Positions 18,668 through 26,558 of a stretch of DNA of 64,000 nucleotides are shown piece after piece. A program made the position numbers and the translations under genes. The notes below the pieces were generated by a model. That model made no database searches, was not told where the DNA came from, and saw nothing but the letters and a program-made list of their open reading frames with translations. The stretch covers positions 374,098-438,097 of the forward strand of contig NZ_LR733265.1 of NCBI RefSeq assembly GCF_902506495.1. The letters are read 5' to 3'. Position 1 is the first letter of the stretch. Every line of letters begins with the position of its first letter. Source of the stretch: Pseudomonas sp. 8O (GTDB lineage Bacteria > Pseudomonadota > Gammaproteobacteria > Pseudomonadales > Pseudomonadaceae).

Positions 18668-19318
18668 TCAGTTACGCGACGGGAAGATGCCTTCCAGCGC
18701 AATGACGAAGTTGGTGCCCAGATAGGGATTGCGGATGCCGATCGGTTGGCTGCCACCAACAGGCGATACAGTCACGGTTCCCTGGGGAATGACTGAGCCC
18801 TGCCCGTGAACGCCGCCCAGGCTGGCCTTGGAGGCATCCGGGGCGGTTGAGGTGAATAGACCATTGATGGTCACGGCGGTTGGACCGGCCTTGGCAGTGG
18901 TGTTCGACAGGTACACCGTGGCTCCTGCGGTGGGCGCCGCCATGGCACCTGGCGTACCAGTTGCGACGTCGACGCTGGAACCCGTGAGGCTCACGGCACT
19001 GGCCTGGCCGGCGAATTGAGCGACGGGCTGATGGATAGGCATTTGGGTGACGTTCAACGTGACGCTCTCTACACCCGCCACTTCCCCGATTGTGACCGTC
19101 GTCAGGCCTGGGCCGGTGCCTTGCCCCACCGGGCTACGCCCGGAGAAGTTCGGCAGCCCGAAGGTAGTTTGGCCATTGCCGCCGTAGATGGTGCCCAGCA
19201 GCGCGAACAGTGCCGAGTTCTGTTGGATGGCCATGATCTGTCCCTGGCAGGTCGCCCAGCCCCGAGGGGCGAAGTTGAAGCCCACCATACGGATCTCGCC
19301 CATGAATGGATCGCTCAT
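18668..19318 (-). CDS. Phage tail-collar / microcystin-dependent-type protein
   Basis: This 216-residue protein opens with the tail-collar signature: PFMGEIRMVGFNFAPRGWA, CQGQ, then ALFALLGTIYGGNGQTTFGLPNFSGR. The rest is Thr/Ser/Val-rich and ends with IGIRNPYLGTNFVIALEGIFP, typical of stand-alone MdpB-like proteins. No other phage gene is nearby, so it is not part of a prophage. GGAGAG precedes the ATG. It lies between the DUF6916-like gene and the giant surface protein. It is probably an exported or surface-assembled structural protein and a candidate substrate of the adjacent modification enzymes; this role is inference. Confidence 0.88.
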   Translation of the reverse strand: MSDPFMGEIRMVGFNFAPRGWATCQGQIMAIQQNSALFALLGTIYGGNGQTTFGLPNFSGRSPVGQGTGPGLTTVTIGEVAGVESVTLNVTQMPIHQPVAQFAGQASAVSLTGSSVDVATGTPGAMAAPTAGATVYLSNTTAKAGPTAVTINGLFTSTAPDASKASLGGVHGQGSVIPQGTVTVSPVGGSQPIGIRNPYLGTNFVIALEGIFPSRN

Positions 19319-19369
19319 TACCTATCTCTCCTTGATGCAGCCGCGCACGCGGCACTGGTGTTTATTGTT

Positions 19370-19699
19370 CTAGAGCAGGGGCTCGGCCGGCTTTGGCCGC
19401 TTTACATGGAACAGCGCCTGCAACAGATGCCGGTCGCCTTCCTCATCCGGGCCTATGGGGGTGAGCATCGCCTCCCATTCACCACCTTCCGGGCTGCGTA
19501 GCCGATAGCAATGTTGGGGCAGCTGGAGCCCCTCGGGCTGGGCAAAAATTGCACTGTAACAGTGGTAGCGGGCAGTCATCGCCACGCCTTCATAGGCCTC
19601 CACCAGGGTGATGGTCACACCTCCACCTTCGTCCCAGCGCAACTGCCAGGGTTGCTGGAGGTGGCGCTCGAAGTCTTCGAGGCTGGGCACCTGGCTCAT
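19370..19699 (-). CDS. DUF6916-like small protein
   Basis: This 109-residue soluble protein has no signal peptide or membrane segment. The second half (LPQHCYRLRSPEGGEWEAML, then TPIGPDEEGDRHLLQALFH) matches the general pattern of DUF6916 proteins, which accompany tail-collar proteins. Its start codon overlaps the stop of the acetyltransferase gene (ATGA), which implies translational coupling, and it lies 51 bases before the tail-collar gene. A chaperone or assembly helper for that protein is a reasonable guess. The family assignment is from remembered pattern only. Confidence 0.65.
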   Translation of the reverse strand: MSQVPSLEDFERHLQQPWQLRWDEGGGVTITLVEAYEGVAMTARYHCYSAIFAQPEGLQLPQHCYRLRSPEGGEWEAMLTPIGPDEEGDRHLLQALFHVKRPKPAEPLL

Positions 19700-20193
19700 G
19701 CCGGCACCGCCAGAGCGGGCACGGCTTCGCGGTGCATCTGCAGGTAGATATGGTTGGAGCCGCTGGCCCTAAAGGCAAAGCGCTCGTATAGGCGCTTGGC
19801 CGGATTAGTGGGTTCGACGAACAGGCGCATCGACTTCTCTGCGGCATCCGCTTCATCGACCAGTGCAGCCAGATAGCGGGTGCCGATTCCCTTACCCCGC
19901 CATTCAGGGAGCAGCGAAATATCGATGAGGTTGATCATGGTTGGGCCGCGGAAGATGTAGAGGCGGCCGATAGCCAGGTCACCGTGGCAGATCAGGGAGA
20001 AGTCGGAGCCCTGATAATGCTCCTGGTAATAGCGGTGCTGGGCGTCGAACTGCTGCGCAAGAAAGGCATCAATGGCGGGTTGACCCCAACCGCTGAGCGC
20101 CATTTCCTGAGCGCGGGTACTCGCATAAAGCCTGCGCAGGAAGCTTAGATCAGTCTCCTCGGCAGGCCGAAGATGCAATTCGTGGGAACGCAT
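19696..20193 (-). CDS. GNAT family N-acetyltransferase
   Basis: This 165-residue protein has the GNAT fold. The acetyl-CoA pyrophosphate loop is LLPEWRGKGIGTRYLAAL (Q/R-x-x-G-x-G/A), preceded by the strand INLIDISLL, and the C-terminal NPAKRLYERFAFRASG is motif B. It is coupled to the DUF6916-like gene by a 4-base overlap. The substrate cannot be read from sequence. Its place between the sulfotransferase-like and tail-collar genes suggests it modifies a product of this locus rather than an antibiotic or ribosomal protein. Confidence 0.85.
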   Translation of the reverse strand: MRSHELHLRPAEETDLSFLRRLYASTRAQEMALSGWGQPAIDAFLAQQFDAQHRYYQEHYQGSDFSLICHGDLAIGRLYIFRGPTMINLIDISLLPEWRGKGIGTRYLAALVDEADAAEKSMRLFVEPTNPAKRLYERFAFRASGSNHIYLQMHREAVPALAVPA

Positions 20194-20334
20194 GGCGTGG
20201 GTGTCCTTTTTGCTTCCGTGCTACCGCGGCGTGAGCCGGAACCGGTTCGTTTTGCCACTATGCGACTTGCAGGTCGGAGATTAGCTGAAGTCCGGGGTCG
20301 ATCGCCACTATCCGGATAGACGGTAGGCGCGTAT

Positions 20335-21354
20335 TTAACTCCTGCTGGAACTTTCGTGATCTTCCCTTGTCGTTCGCCATTCTTCAAGCGCTCTATAGGC
20401 TTTGCCCGCCCAGTACTCCACGGTTTCGCGGAGGCCCTCGTCGGCAGCTTCGCGTTTGCTCTGGCTGTCGGCAGTGAATGATTGCGACGGCTGTTTGGCA
20501 TCGAAGCCGGCGGTTTCGCGCAGCCGTGGCAGATGTGCGTCGTGCACGTCGAACAACGAGGCCAACCGACCCCAGCAGGCATTGGGCAGCTCCTGATAGT
20601 TCACCGCTACCGCGCCATGCTGTTGGCAAAGCGCCAGCCCTTGCCGGAGGATCGCGCCGACCGTGCGGCTGGTGTACTCGGCGGGAGTCATGCGCAGCGC
20701 TTCTTGTGCAGGTAAATCCAGTGCGGATGGGCCCAGCAACCCGGGTACGCGATGCATGCCCGGTTGGCGTAGTTGGGAGACGACGATCTCCAGCGGGTCG
20801 CGATAGAGGAAAACACGCGGCACTTCGGGGTAAAGCGCCAGCAGCAAGGGGGCCTCGAACATGTTCCACGCATCGAGCTTGATGAACAGCCGTTGCTCGT
20901 TGCCTTGACGTCGTTGCCCGTAGGCGGATACCAGCGCCGCGAGCCAGGCGGGTTGATGAGGCGTCGCCTTGGGATCCAGCCGGTGCGCACGCAGCAGATT
21001 GTCCAACGGCGGTGGTTCGGAGAGCACGATGTTGTCATCCAGCGTCGCCAGCATCTGCGCCATCAGTGTCGAGCCGCAGCGCGAGGCGTGGAATATCAGT
21101 GCTGTGGGCGGCATGCCAGGGCTCACGGCCTGCCAGTCCAGCAACGCCTGGAAGTCTGTCTCCCGGCGGAAGGCCTGATTGAAGGGCAGGCGCAACGCTT
21201 GGTCGACGTCGTCACGAAAGAATGGCCGGGCCAGTCGCTGCTCGCCGAACCAGCACCAGTCTAGTCGCCATTCACCACTCTGAAAAAAGGCGCGGATCGG
21301 CAGCCAGCCGCTGAAGTCTTGCTCGGTATTCACGCTCGCCATTGGTCGCCCCAT
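20335..21354 (-). CDS. Sulfotransferase-like protein
   Basis: This protein of about 339 residues carries LIFHASRCGSTLMAQML (about residue 89), the 5'-phosphosulfate-binding P-loop of PAPS-dependent sulfotransferases, and VFLYRDPLEIVVSQLR (about residue 182), the 3'-phosphate-binding RDP...S motif. The rest is consistent with the alpha/beta sulfotransferase fold. Whether it transfers sulfate or only shares the fold is not shown. The start could be 21354 (MGRPMAS) or 21342 (MASVNTEQ); both overlap the end of the beta-hydroxylase gene, so the two are coupled. A gap of 141 bases separates it from the acetyltransferase gene. Confidence 0.8.
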   Translation of the reverse strand: MGRPMASVNTEQDFSGWLPIRAFFQSGEWRLDWCWFGEQRLARPFFRDDVDQALRLPFNQAFRRETDFQALLDWQAVSPGMPPTALIFHASRCGSTLMAQMLATLDDNIVLSEPPPLDNLLRAHRLDPKATPHQPAWLAALVSAYGQRRQGNEQRLFIKLDAWNMFEAPLLLALYPEVPRVFLYRDPLEIVVSQLRQPGMHRVPGLLGPSALDLPAQEALRMTPAEYTSRTVGAILRQGLALCQQHGAVAVNYQELPNACWGRLASLFDVHDAHLPRLRETAGFDAKQPSQSFTADSQSKREAADEGLRETVEYWAGKAYRALEEWRTTREDHESSSRS

Positions 21355-22130
21355 GCTTGCCTGCCGCGGCGCATGGCAGCCTTTACCTCTGCTTCGGAAA
21401 AGGTCAGCCCCAACGCAGCAGCGAGGCGCACGGCCTCGGCCTGGAGTTCACGCGCGTCACCGAGGGCGCGTAGGCGTACGGCAAGAGCTGTGTCCTGCGC
21501 CACATGCTCGCGGAAGACGGCAAAGGCCAGCTCCGCCCTACCTGGCCGCAGTGCAGGAGTGTCTGGCAGCCCGGCCGCTACTAGTTGCAGCAGCCAGGCG
21601 TTGGGCTGGCAATCCAGCACCAGATGCACGCGCGCGCCGGGCCCCGGATTATCCACCCGGTGTGGCCGTGAGAGGTCGATGAACCAGCACTCGCCCACCT
21701 TCATGGGCACCTGCAGGCCGTCGACGAGAAACTCCACGTCAGGAGGGCTGAGCAGGGGAATGTGCAGGCGCAGGTCGCCACCGGGCTGGCCGAGGTCGGG
21801 GTCGCAGTGTTCGTGAATGCGAGCGCCGGCACCCAGGCGCAGGAGTCGCGCGCTGCGGATCGTGGTCTTGAACAGCGTGAGCACCTGATGCCAGGCCTGT
21901 TCCTCCTGCCACCAGTCGGTAAACACCGGCGCTCCTTGCCCAGGGCCGAGAGGCAGGAGGGCGTCTTCCGGGGTGATCAGTGCGACGCCGCTCCACTCAC
22001 CCTGGTAGTAGCCCGTGTTGAAGTGATGCTGCCAGGCGTCGTCAGGAATCCGCCCGAGTGCCTCCAGCAGTGAAGGTGATCGAGGCGCCAGTGGCAATCG
22101 GGAGCATCGTGGTAAAGCGTCCAGGCTCAT
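21330..22130 (-). CDS. Aspartyl/asparaginyl beta-hydroxylase-like dioxygenase
   Basis: This 266-residue protein has the C-terminal jelly-roll of the AspH family: HEHCDPDLGQPGGDLRLHIP (first iron-binding His and the RLHIP strand), then VGECWFIDLSRPHRVDN (second iron His) and ARVHLVLDC. These enzymes use iron, oxygen and 2-oxoglutarate to hydroxylate Asp or Asn side chains of proteins. The N-terminal 90 residues are not assigned. It lies directly after the M50/HlyD gene (14-base gap) and overlaps the sulfotransferase-like gene. Hydroxylation of a secreted protein of the locus is the natural hypothesis. Confidence 0.82.
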   Translation of the reverse strand: MSLDALPRCSRLPLAPRSPSLLEALGRIPDDAWQHHFNTGYYQGEWSGVALITPEDALLPLGPGQGAPVFTDWWQEEQAWHQVLTLFKTTIRSARLLRLGAGARIHEHCDPDLGQPGGDLRLHIPLLSPPDVEFLVDGLQVPMKVGECWFIDLSRPHRVDNPGPGARVHLVLDCQPNAWLLQLVAAGLPDTPALRPGRAELAFAVFREHVAQDTALAVRLRALGDARELQAEAVRLAAALGLTFSEAEVKAAMRRGRQAWGDQWRA

Positions 22131-22144
22131 GCTGCATCCTTGTG

Positions 22145-24238
22145 TTAAAAGCCGCTCTCGCGCACACCGAGCGCCGCGATCCGCCGCCAGGCAGCACCGA
22201 GTAGCGACTGCCGCTCTCCGTCCAGTATCACCACGCCGCGCAGGGGGTGATCGGGATGGATGTGGTTATCCAATAGCGTCAGACGTACGCCGTACTGTGC
22301 TTGCACAGGTTCTGCGCGGCGCTGTGCGTCACGGCGTACGGCGATGGGGCCGCCATGATCCGAGCTGAGCGCTTCCAGTTCCAGATAGGCGACGCCGGTG
22401 GCGTCCACTTCTTCCAGGCGCACTTTCACCGCCGGGCGTGCCGGGTCGTCAGTGATGAAGCGTCCTTCGCTGCCCGTTTCGATCCGCCAGAGATTTTCTT
22501 CGGCCAGATAGCCGCGCAGGCGCAGCCCCGGTTCGACGATGCGTGCCAGTGATTCGGCAGGGTGCAGCCAGCGGTCCGCGCTCAGGTCGCGTTGCAGGTC
22601 GCGTACCACGCCGGCCTGCGGTGAGCGCAATTGCAGGCGCTCACGCTGGGCGGCCAGGCCGCGGTACTCGGCCACGGCTTCGGCCAGGCGTTGTTCGAGG
22701 ATGCCCGCATCGGCCGCCGTTTCGCTGCGTGCCGACTGGCGGCGCAGTTGCAGCTGAAGAATTTCGGTCTCGCGCCGGACGATGGCCTGGCGCGAGTCCA
22801 GGTCGGGCGAATCCAGCTCCATCAACAGGTCGCCGGCTGCCACGCTCTGCCCGTCCTGCACATGCACGGTTTTCAAGCGCGCTGCCACTGGCGCATGCAG
22901 GGCACTGGTGCGTGAGGCTTCGAGCACCGCAGGGATTTCCACCGAGCTGCGCCAGGGCACGATCAGCACCAGCAGTACCGCGCCAAGGCTCAGGCCGGTG
23001 ATCAGCACCTTGCGTGAGTCGGCCTGTTCACGGCGTTGCCACCATTCGCCCAGCTCGCGCCAGATGGGCAGGCCGATGAACCAGAGCAGCTCAACCACCA
23101 TCAGGAAGATGCCGAGTACCTTGAAGAACAGGTGATAGACCGCCAGCGCGATGCCGAGGAACAGGATTGCGCGCCATATCCAGGAACCGTAGCCCCAGAT
23201 CAGCAGACGCCGGGTCATGCTGGGCGACCAGGGTTCCGGTGCCGGCTCGCCATAGCCGAACAGGGCTTCGCGCAGGTGCCAGCGACACAGGGCGAAGGCG
23301 CGGTGTTGCAGGTTGTCCACACGCCATAGATCACTGATCAGGAAGTAGCCATCGAAGCGCATGAAGGGATTGAGGTTGATTACCAACGTGGTGATCCAGG
23401 TCGCGCTGGCCAGCATGAAGGCCGAGGTACGCAAGGGGCCGTCCGGCAGCAATGACCAGGCCAGCAACGCCAGCACCGCCAGCAGCAGTTCAGCGAACAC
23501 GCCGCCTGCACCGATCAGTAGTCGCGAACGCCGGTCGCGCACGCGCCAGGCATCGCTGACATCGGTGTAGAACATCGGCAGCAGCACCATGAAGGCCAGG
23601 CCCATGCTCTGTACCCGGCAGCCGGCGCGCTTGGCCATGAAGGCGTGGCCGAACTCGTGACAGAGCTTGGCGAAGGTCAGCGCGATGCCGAAGGCCAATG
23701 CGCCACCGAGGCTGAACAGGTGGGGGAAGGTGGCGAGAAAGCGCTGCCAATCGCGCATCATCAGGAACAATCCCAGCACAAAGACCAGCGGCAGGCCCCA
23801 GCGCAGCAGCCAGGGGCCGTGGCGTTCGAGCACGGGCCAGGCGCGATTGAGGAAGGGATCGGGCCGCCACAGCGGAATGCGGAAGAACAGGTATTGATGC
23901 AGTACCCGCTTCCACGCGCTTTGGCGCTGGGCGGCGGCTTTCATCGCGTAGCTGGCACGCTGGTTTTCGTCCAGGGCGGCGATCAGGTCATGGCTGCTGA
24001 GAAAACGCAGCATGTCCTCGAGTTCGGCCTGACCCAAGGGCAGGCCAGGCTCGGCATTGGCGGCCGCCAACACCCGCTGCGGCTCGCCCAGTGTCCAGTG
24101 ACGCAGCAGGCGCACGGCGGCGGCGCCGAGCTTGAAGTAGCGACCGCGTAGCGGGTCGGCCAGCGTCCATTGCGGGGCGCCGTCGAGGCCAGGCGCCGCC
24201 GGTGATAGCTGCAGATCGGGGCGCAGGGCAGGCAGCAT
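22145..24238 (-). CDS. PqqD-like / M50 metalloprotease / HlyD fusion
   Basis: This 697-residue membrane protein fuses three modules. Residues about 20-95 (WTLADPLRGRYFKLGAAAVR and what follows) look like a PqqD-type peptide-recognition domain. Residues about 110-430 form a site-2-protease core with HEFGH (His194, Glu195, His198) and NLNPFMRFDG (Asp296), both metal-site motifs intact. Residues about 430-697 are an HlyD-type barrel-sandwich and hairpin (VAARLKTVHVQDGQSVAAGD). It is translationally coupled to the upstream GAF-HlyD gene (TGATG). No ATPase is encoded nearby. Likely role: recognition, processing and hand-over of exported proteins; this is inferred from architecture. Confidence 0.85.
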   Translation of the reverse strand: MLPALRPDLQLSPAAPGLDGAPQWTLADPLRGRYFKLGAAAVRLLRHWTLGEPQRVLAAANAEPGLPLGQAELEDMLRFLSSHDLIAALDENQRASYAMKAAAQRQSAWKRVLHQYLFFRIPLWRPDPFLNRAWPVLERHGPWLLRWGLPLVFVLGLFLMMRDWQRFLATFPHLFSLGGALAFGIALTFAKLCHEFGHAFMAKRAGCRVQSMGLAFMVLLPMFYTDVSDAWRVRDRRSRLLIGAGGVFAELLLAVLALLAWSLLPDGPLRTSAFMLASATWITTLVINLNPFMRFDGYFLISDLWRVDNLQHRAFALCRWHLREALFGYGEPAPEPWSPSMTRRLLIWGYGSWIWRAILFLGIALAVYHLFFKVLGIFLMVVELLWFIGLPIWRELGEWWQRREQADSRKVLITGLSLGAVLLVLIVPWRSSVEIPAVLEASRTSALHAPVAARLKTVHVQDGQSVAAGDLLMELDSPDLDSRQAIVRRETEILQLQLRRQSARSETAADAGILEQRLAEAVAEYRGLAAQRERLQLRSPQAGVVRDLQRDLSADRWLHPAESLARIVEPGLRLRGYLAEENLWRIETGSEGRFITDDPARPAVKVRLEEVDATGVAYLELEALSSDHGGPIAVRRDAQRRAEPVQAQYGVRLTLLDNHIHPDHPLRGVVILDGERQSLLGAAWRRIAALGVRESGF

Positions 24239-25557
24239 CAGAAACCCAGGCTCTGGCGGGCCGCGGCCAGAGGCCGACGCAGCAGGTAATAGGCCAGCGG
24301 TGCGCGATCACCGAACAGCTTGGCGGTACCGCGTAGGCCAACGCGTGGTGGGGTATCGACGAAGCGCGCATCCAGTCGGTAGGCCAATTGCCCGGCGGCG
24401 GTGGCCTGTGCTTCGTAGGCGGAGCGCTCCAGCTGGGCCTCATGACGATTGAGTGGGTCGCTGTCGAGAAACAGCGCTACTTCGGCGCCCGGCTGCAGGG
24501 CGATGGCGTCACCCACCGGCAGTTCGATGCGTAACTCGGCCTGGCTCGGGTCGGCGATCTGCATCAGCCGTTCGCCAGTCTGCACGGGCTTGCCGGTCAA
24601 GCGTTCGGCGTCGGCGAAAACGGCGATGCCTGAACGTTCAGCGCGTACTTCGCTGCGGGCCAGCAGTTGCCTGGCATAGTCGCGTTCGGCGCGCTTCTGT
24701 TCGACGCGTGCGGCCAGCAGGTCGAGGCGGGCGCCTGATTCGGTATCGGCGAAGGCGCGCTGGCTGTTGGCCTTGAGTTCGGCCTCGGCCACGCCCAGGG
24801 CGCGTTCGGCCACATCGGCCTGGGCCTTGAGGCTGGTGGCTTCGAAGCGCACCAGCAGATCACCGGCGGCGACGCTTTGATTGGGCTTGACCAGAAATTC
24901 GGCGATCACGCCGTCCAGCGGTGCGGCGACCACCCGGCCACCCAGCGGGACGACTTCGGCAGGTGCCAGTACCGACTGGCGTACCGGGATCAGCAGCAGG
25001 AGCGAGAGCGCCGCCGCGACGGCCAGCAGCTTCTTGCGCGGCCAACGCATGCGCCAGGGCTTGTGCGGCTGTAGCGCCAGCCAGGCGTGGGCGTAGGTAT
25101 CGGCCAACTGCCTGAGCAATGATTGCTCCGCTTCGCTGAAGGCGGTGTCGCGAGCCAGCCACAGGCCGCCGAAGGTTTCGCCGCTGCGGCTTTTCAGCGG
25201 CAGCCAATAGGCATGCGGGGCGGACAGGTCGTTCATGTCGGCGCGGGCCTGCTCGTCCAACTGGGCAGGGTCGATGCTGTGGCCTTCATCCAGTCGGCCA
25301 TGCTTGAGCAAGGCCGAAGTGGCGCGTTCGACGAAGGCCACGAACGGTGCATGCGCTTCCACTACGCTGATACCGGTCAATGCCTGCACCCTGCCGGCGA
25401 TCAGCAGGGCTGCGTGGCGGAAGCCGAACAGGGCTTGGCCGTCATTGACCATGGTGAAGGCCAGTTGCTCAATATTTCCGGCCTTGCGCGCCTGTTGCTC
25501 GAGCCCGAGGAACAGGGCAAATACACGTTCGGCCGTGCTGGGCAGCGGTGCGTTCAT
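24238..25557 (-). CDS. GAF-domain/HlyD fusion membrane adaptor
   Basis: This 439-residue protein has an N-terminal cytoplasmic GAF-like domain (about 20-160, with FGFRHAALLIAGRV and PLKSRSGETFGGLWLA), one membrane helix (about 175-192) and a periplasmic HlyD-type part: barrel-sandwich GGRVVAAPLDGVIAEFLVKP, an Ala/Glu/Arg-rich alpha-hairpin (about 250-310), and a beta-barrel. A sensory GAF domain on a membrane-fusion protein is unusual and suggests ligand-controlled export. Its start overlaps the end of the 25554 gene (ATGA) and its end overlaps the M50 gene, so the three adaptors are made together. Confidence 0.85.
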   Translation of the reverse strand: MNAPLPSTAERVFALFLGLEQQARKAGNIEQLAFTMVNDGQALFGFRHAALLIAGRVQALTGISVVEAHAPFVAFVERATSALLKHGRLDEGHSIDPAQLDEQARADMNDLSAPHAYWLPLKSRSGETFGGLWLARDTAFSEAEQSLLRQLADTYAHAWLALQPHKPWRMRWPRKKLLAVAAALSLLLLIPVRQSVLAPAEVVPLGGRVVAAPLDGVIAEFLVKPNQSVAAGDLLVRFEATSLKAQADVAERALGVAEAELKANSQRAFADTESGARLDLLAARVEQKRAERDYARQLLARSEVRAERSGIAVFADAERLTGKPVQTGERLMQIADPSQAELRIELPVGDAIALQPGAEVALFLDSDPLNRHEAQLERSAYEAQATAAGQLAYRLDARFVDTPPRVGLRGTAKLFGDRAPLAYYLLRRPLAAARQSLGF

Positions 25558-26336
25558 TCCGTCACCTGGAACTGGGCCGTGCCACTCATGCCGGCGAGCA
25601 GGCCCTTGGCATCATCGGACAGGCTACCGATCAGCAGAAGGGTTTGGCTGCCCTCATCGATACGCGCGCCCAGGCGCTTGACCGTGGCCTTGAGCGGCTT
25701 GCCGGTTTCGTCGGGGGTGAAGTCGAAGGTTTGGCCCGGCTGCAAGCGGCTAAGCCAGTTGGACGGCACCAGCAGATAAATTTCCAGCGTGCCGTTATCC
25801 ACGACATCCAGCAGCGGGGTACCACTGGCCACGCTTTCGTGGGGTTGTGCGCGGCGCAGAACCACACGGCCATTGAAGGGAGCGACAACGCTGCAGCGCT
25901 TCACCTGTACCTGATACACCTGGGTTTCCGCCTGAGCCTGGGCCTGCCGAGCCTCGGCCAGCGCCACTTCGAAGCGGCCGACCGAATTGAGGGCGGCCAA
26001 CTGCTTCTTGTGGTTCAGCTCTTCACGGGTTGCGCGAGTGGCGGCTTGGGCCGCATTGAGCTGGGCCTGGTAAGCGCTGCAGTCAAAGCGCACCAGAACG
26101 TCGCCCTTGTTGAAGTCCTGGCCATCGCTGAACGGCATTTCGATGATGCGGCCAGGCAGTTCGCTGGACAGTACCGCCTGGTTTTGCGCGCGCAAGATGC
26201 CGCGCACCTGTCGCTCACCGGATTGGGCGACGGAGGGAGTCGGTGAATCGAGCAGCGGGTCGTCGGCCCAGAGTAGTGGGCTGAACGCCAAGAACAGCAG
26301 GCCGAGGAGGGGCGAAAGAGGGCTGTGGCGCGGCAT
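25554..26336 (-). CDS. Periplasmic adaptor (HlyD/RND membrane-fusion type)
   Basis: This 260-residue protein has a signal peptide (MPRHSPLSPLLGLLFLAFSP, cleavage near residue 24). It contains a lipoyl-like half-motif (LPGRIIEMPFSDGQDFNKGD), a short Ala/Gln-rich hairpin with ELNHKKQLAALNSVGRFEVA, the second half VVAPFNGRVVLRRAQPHESV, and a final beta-barrel. It is the first gene of the minus-strand locus and is coupled to the GAF-HlyD gene by a 4-base overlap. The divergent promoter region 26337-26558 separates it from the transglutaminase operon. Confidence 0.88.
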   Translation of the reverse strand: MPRHSPLSPLLGLLFLAFSPLLWADDPLLDSPTPSVAQSGERQVRGILRAQNQAVLSSELPGRIIEMPFSDGQDFNKGDVLVRFDCSAYQAQLNAAQAATRATREELNHKKQLAALNSVGRFEVALAEARQAQAQAETQVYQVQVKRCSVVAPFNGRVVLRRAQPHESVASGTPLLDVVDNGTLEIYLLVPSNWLSRLQPGQTFDFTPDETGKPLKATVKRLGARIDEGSQTLLLIGSLSDDAKGLLAGMSGTAQFQVTE

Positions 26337-26558
26337 GGCATACGTCCTTGCATGAAGTCAGCGCAGTCTACGGCAGAAGTCGGGCCCGGCAAATTGGCCG
26401 TAACTGCGCATCCATATGGTGCATGATGTCGACTCTGGTGCGCGCACGGCCTGCTTCTGGTGCGTGAGGTGTCTGGCCGGCCTAGCTGGCGCGTGGTCTG
26501 GGCCCTGGCATAAGTCTTGCGCTGCACTGAGTATCGTCCAGGCTAGCAGGAGGCCGCC
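26337..26558. promoter_or_regulatory. Divergent promoter region, secretion locus / transglutaminase operon
   Basis: This 222-base gap must hold promoters for both the minus-strand secretion locus and the plus-strand transglutaminase operon. AGGAGG lies about ten bases before the ATG at 26559. I saw no clear operator palindrome or -35/-10 pair. Confidence 0.4.

Noticed and set aside
18668..19318. Tail-collar protein as evidence of a prophage.
   Set aside because: No capsid, portal, lysis, integrase or other tail genes are nearby; the neighbours are export and modification genes.
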